Part shown: one piece after another, positions 6,817 to 8,695 of the stretch | How the letters are laid out: each line of letters starts with the position of its first letter | Position numbering within the stretch: the stretch's first letter is position 1 | From: Gammaproteobacteria bacterium | Lineage (GTDB): Bacteria; Pseudomonadota; Gammaproteobacteria; Arenicellales; Poriferihabitantaceae | Assembly (NCBI GenBank): GCA_024679435.1 | Contig: JAIBDK010000076.1 | Span: 1-8,695, forward strand | DNA: 8,695 nucleotides | Reading direction: 5' to 3' | The notes under the pieces: generated by a model | The model's input: the letters and a program-made list of their open reading frames with translations, nothing else | What the model was told of the DNA's origin: nothing | The model's database searches: none | Translations under genes and position numbers: made by a program

Positions 6817-7635
6817 TCATTCCAGCTTAAACCCTCTGGATTTTATGTAGTCACCAAAATCCTCGCGCTGCGGAACGGCATACTGACGGGCTTTGTCCTC
6901 GATCCATCCATAATTTTCATCCGTCCCGAAAAGCGTCCGGTGTTTTTGGGTTTCATAGGGCTGAACGTTACGGCGCCTCATATCATAGGATTCTATGTTC
7001 TTCTGGATATTGCTTTCACTGAATTGATCAGTATGTACCGTGCTTTCCAGTGGAATACGCAAATTGATTTCAGCCGGTTGTTCAGGCCAGCCCAGTGCCA
7101 GAGCGGCGATGGGAAAGACGTAGTCCGGTAGTTTGAGAATGTCGGAGATTGCCTGACTGTAGTTGCGGATTGCGCTGATAGGGCAGCACCCGAGGCCTAT
7201 TGCTTCTGCGGCAATGACAAATGCACTAAGGGCTATTCCGGAATCAATGCTGGCGTTAAAAAAGGCGTCAAGATGATCGTTGTTAAATTTTTTCCCCCGC
7301 CACTGACTAATTTGTCTCTGGCGACGATTATTTGCACAAAATATCAGTAGAGAAGGTGTTGCGTGAATCCAGTCATTTGAGGGAAACTGATCGTTAATCC
7401 GTTGTCGAGTCACTTGATTTTCTATGATGATGATATCGCGTTGCTGTAAATCACTTTTTGTGGGTGATGATAATGCTACCGCGCACAGCGTTTTAATAAG
7501 ACTTATGTCGATTTTTTCATTAGTGAAATTCCGGCAAGATCCACGCGCAGAAATTTTTCTGAGTGTTTCACTTTCTATTTCGCATAAGTCTTCGACATCA
7601 TCAAATCGACGAGAAAGGTTGTTCAATAGAGTCAT
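6817..7635 (-). CDS. Nitroreductase-family FMN oxidoreductase
   Basis: Flavoprotein of the nitroreductase fold, 272 aa, nearest in layout to the NfsA/FRP-like NAD(P)H-dependent group. Such enzymes reduce nitroaromatics, quinones or flavins. Visible FMN-site elements are RGSCRNF (31-37), SSPTKSDLQQRDIIIIE (56-72), ATPSLLIFCAN (92-102), the core helix IALSAFVIAAEAIGLGCCPI (134-153) with SAIRN, and PDYVFPIAALALGWPEQPAE. The C-terminal tail (from about residue 215: YDMRRRN, then YGWIEDKARQYAVPQREDFG) matches the extension seen in this subgroup. The ATG at 7635 has no strong Shine-Dalgarno; no later Met lies before the conserved region. The upstream gene on the same strand is the DoeB-like deacylase, 108 bp away. 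The physiological substrate cannot be told from sequence. Confidence 0.85.
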   Translation of the reverse strand: MTLLNNLSRRFDDVEDLCEIESETLRKISARGSCRNFTNEKIDISLIKTLCAVALSSPTKSDLQQRDIIIIENQVTRQRINDQFPSNDWIHATPSLLIFCANNRRQRQISQWRGKKFNNDHLDAFFNASIDSGIALSAFVIAAEAIGLGCCPISAIRNYSQAISDILKLPDYVFPIAALALGWPEQPAEINLRIPLESTVHTDQFSESNIQKNIESYDMRRRNVQPYETQKHRTLFGTDENYGWIEDKARQYAVPQREDFGDYIKSRGFKLE

Positions 7636-7664
7636 GTTTGCAGTTTATCCGCTGGAGTGAACCG

Positions 7665-7694
7665 AGAATACTAATCTATTTAATAGAAGTTGAA
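7665..7694 (-). promoter_or_regulatory. Possible nitroreductase promoter with palindrome in the spacer
   Basis: Read on the - strand: TTCAAC (7689-7694), an 18-bp spacer and TATTCT (7665-7670), about 30 nt before the nitroreductase ATG. A near-perfect palindrome TCTATT-T-AATAGA (7675-7687) sits between the two boxes, where a dimeric regulator could act. The boxes deviate from consensus and the region is AT-rich, so this is tentative. Confidence 0.3.
7675..7687. repeat. 13-bp palindrome between the deacylase and nitroreductase genes
   Basis: Two 6-bp arms around one central base. It is a candidate operator because of its place in the putative promoter spacer, but short AT-rich palindromes also arise by chance. 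Confidence 0.3.
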
Positions 7695-7743
7695 TATTTA
7701 TCTTAGGTATTATTTCTAAAAACGCGGCGGTAATTCAGAAGGT

Positions 7744-8694
7744 TTAAGTTTGTTCTGCACCAATGATTGCGATATTGTCTCCTCGTTGTGTTTTACCCGG
7801 AGGGCGCTTGCACAACAGAAAACCTGATTGGCTGGTGATGACTTTCCAGGGCTCTTTTTGATGATGCTGCGGATAATGGATCTGACCGATTTCCTGTCCG
7901 GCTGCCAACGAGTCACCAAGTTCAATAAATGGCTCGTACAAACCATCGTCCGGAGCGATCACATAGCAGTCTGCATGGGGCACCGTTACCAAGCGGGTTT
8001 CTTCGCGCCCCTGGGTTTTGTTACTAACAGGATTTCCATGTAATACTCCGACATGCTGCATGATGTTACGGACTCCATGCTCGGCCATTTTAACCACTTT
8101 GGGACTAACTCTGCCTGCACCGGCGAGTTCGCAGGTGTAAGCAGGTTTGCCTTCGCGACTGAACATCGCAGACAGGAATCGTCCGGAATCGGGAAAGCAA
8201 TCATCCTGGGTTATCGCAAGGTCCGTGCCGAAAGACAGGGCTGTCTCCAGCACTTCCTGACGGGCTTCCTGAGTAACACCATGGGGCACAAAGATACAGG
8301 GTATATATTCAAGAGTTTTCCCGCCGGAGTGCAGATCCACATGAACATCAGATCGTGGAATAATTTCCGAAGTAAAATAATCGGCAATCATTTCAGTTAC
8401 CGTTCCGGCTGCTTTTCCGGGGAAAACTCTATTCAAGTTCAGACCATCGATAGGCGAACAGCGATTGCCAGACAATGTTGCCGGTAGGTTAAGGCTTGGT
8501 ATAATGATTACACGACCGTTTATCTCGCTGGCTTGAAGATTTCGAGCCAGTTTCATTAATGTTACCGGCCCCTCGTATTCATCTCCGTGCACACCCCCGG
8601 TAAAAGATATTGTCGGGCCGGCACCATTTTTCAAAACGGTTATGGGTATCGTTAATGCGCCATATGCAGATTCGTCTGTAGAGATTGGGACGGA
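7744..8694 (-). CDS. Zinc deacylase of the aspartoacylase/succinylglutamate desuccinylase family, DoeB-like (5' end outside window)
   Basis: M14-like zinc amidohydrolase that removes acyl groups from N-acylated amino acids or similar amides. The frame stays open to the right edge, giving 316 visible residues. A TTG at 8634 is not the start, because the family segment SAYGALTIPITVLKNG reads through it. Zinc ligands are H36 and E39 in GGVHGDEYEGP and H122 in VDLHSGG. The substrate-gripping NR pair lies in LNLNRVFPG, and the likely catalytic Glu is E189 in YTCELAGAG. The C-terminal 90 residues form the beta-rich domain typical of the family. Full members are about 330-345 aa, so only a short N-terminus is missing. 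The segments before and after the HGDE motif recall DoeB (N-acetyl-diaminobutyrate deacetylase of ectoine breakdown), but no other doe gene is visible, so the substrate is open. Confidence 0.85.
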   Translation of the reverse strand, partial: SVPISTDESAYGALTIPITVLKNGAGPTISFTGGVHGDEYEGPVTLMKLARNLQASEINGRVIIIPSLNLPATLSGNRCSPIDGLNLNRVFPGKAAGTVTEMIADYFTSEIIPRSDVHVDLHSGGKTLEYIPCIFVPHGVTQEARQEVLETALSFGTDLAITQDDCFPDSGRFLSAMFSREGKPAYTCELAGAGRVSPKVVKMAEHGVRNIMQHVGVLHGNPVSNKTQGREETRLVTVPHADCYVIAPDDGLYEPFIELGDSLAAGQEIGQIHYPQHHQKEPWKVITSQSGFLLCKRPPGKTQRGDNIAIIGAEQT

Positions 8695-8695
8695 C

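Noticed and set aside
8053..8487. 144-codon + strand frame opposite the deacylase
   Set aside because: It is antisense to the zinc-ligand and catalytic region of a well-supported gene, and no ribosome site or family motif is visible.
1..8695. CRISPR array, tRNA/rRNA gene, insertion sequence or phage genes
   Set aside because: No regularly spaced repeats, tRNA-like cloverleaf, rRNA sequence or transposase/integrase motifs were seen in the translated frames or the intergenic gaps.

Overview
The window is almost entirely coding. It carries most of a thiamine (vitamin B1) biosynthesis and salvage operon on the + strand, then two genes on the - strand that converge on it. The organism looks like a Gram-negative proteobacterium of moderate GC content, plausibly a gammaproteobacterium. 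This rests on the cleavable, non-lipoprotein signal peptide of the solute-binding protein, the thiO-thiS-thiG-thiE order, and the general look of the ThiE and nitroreductase proteins. The assignment is inference; there is no rRNA or other phylogenetic marker here.

Positions 1-2386 hold the thiazole half and the coupling step. ThiO (5' end outside the window) oxidises glycine to the imine. ThiS carries the sulfur as a C-terminal thiocarboxylate. ThiG forms the thiazole phosphate ring. ThiE joins thiazole and pyrimidine into thiamine phosphate. thiO/thiS and thiG/thiE overlap, so translation is probably coupled.

Positions 2439-5664 hold a pyrimidine-precursor salvage block in the order thiY-tenA-thiZ-thiX. 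ThiY (periplasmic binding protein), ThiZ (ATPase) and ThiX (permease) make a complete ThiXYZ-type ABC importer for formylaminopyrimidine-like thiamine breakdown products. TenA, with the catalytic Cys of the classic type, would release HMP from the aminopyrimidine. The operon can therefore build thiamine from new thiazole and scavenged pyrimidine. thiC, thiD, thiF and a ylmB-like deformylase are not in the window.

Positions 5688-6674, 23 bp after thiX, hold a homocysteine S-methyltransferase (Hcy-domain) protein whose link to thiamine is not obvious. Its usual first zinc-ligand Cys is replaced by His. This is the most unusual feature of the window.

Positions 6675-6816 are a short convergent intergenic region with small inverted repeats. 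On the - strand, a zinc-dependent deacylase of the aspartoacylase/succinylglutamate desuccinylase family (DoeB-like; 5' end outside the window) lies upstream of an FMN nitroreductase. The 108-bp gap between them may hold a nitroreductase promoter with a small palindrome in its spacer. The deacylase is a speculative candidate for the missing deformylation step of pyrimidine salvage.
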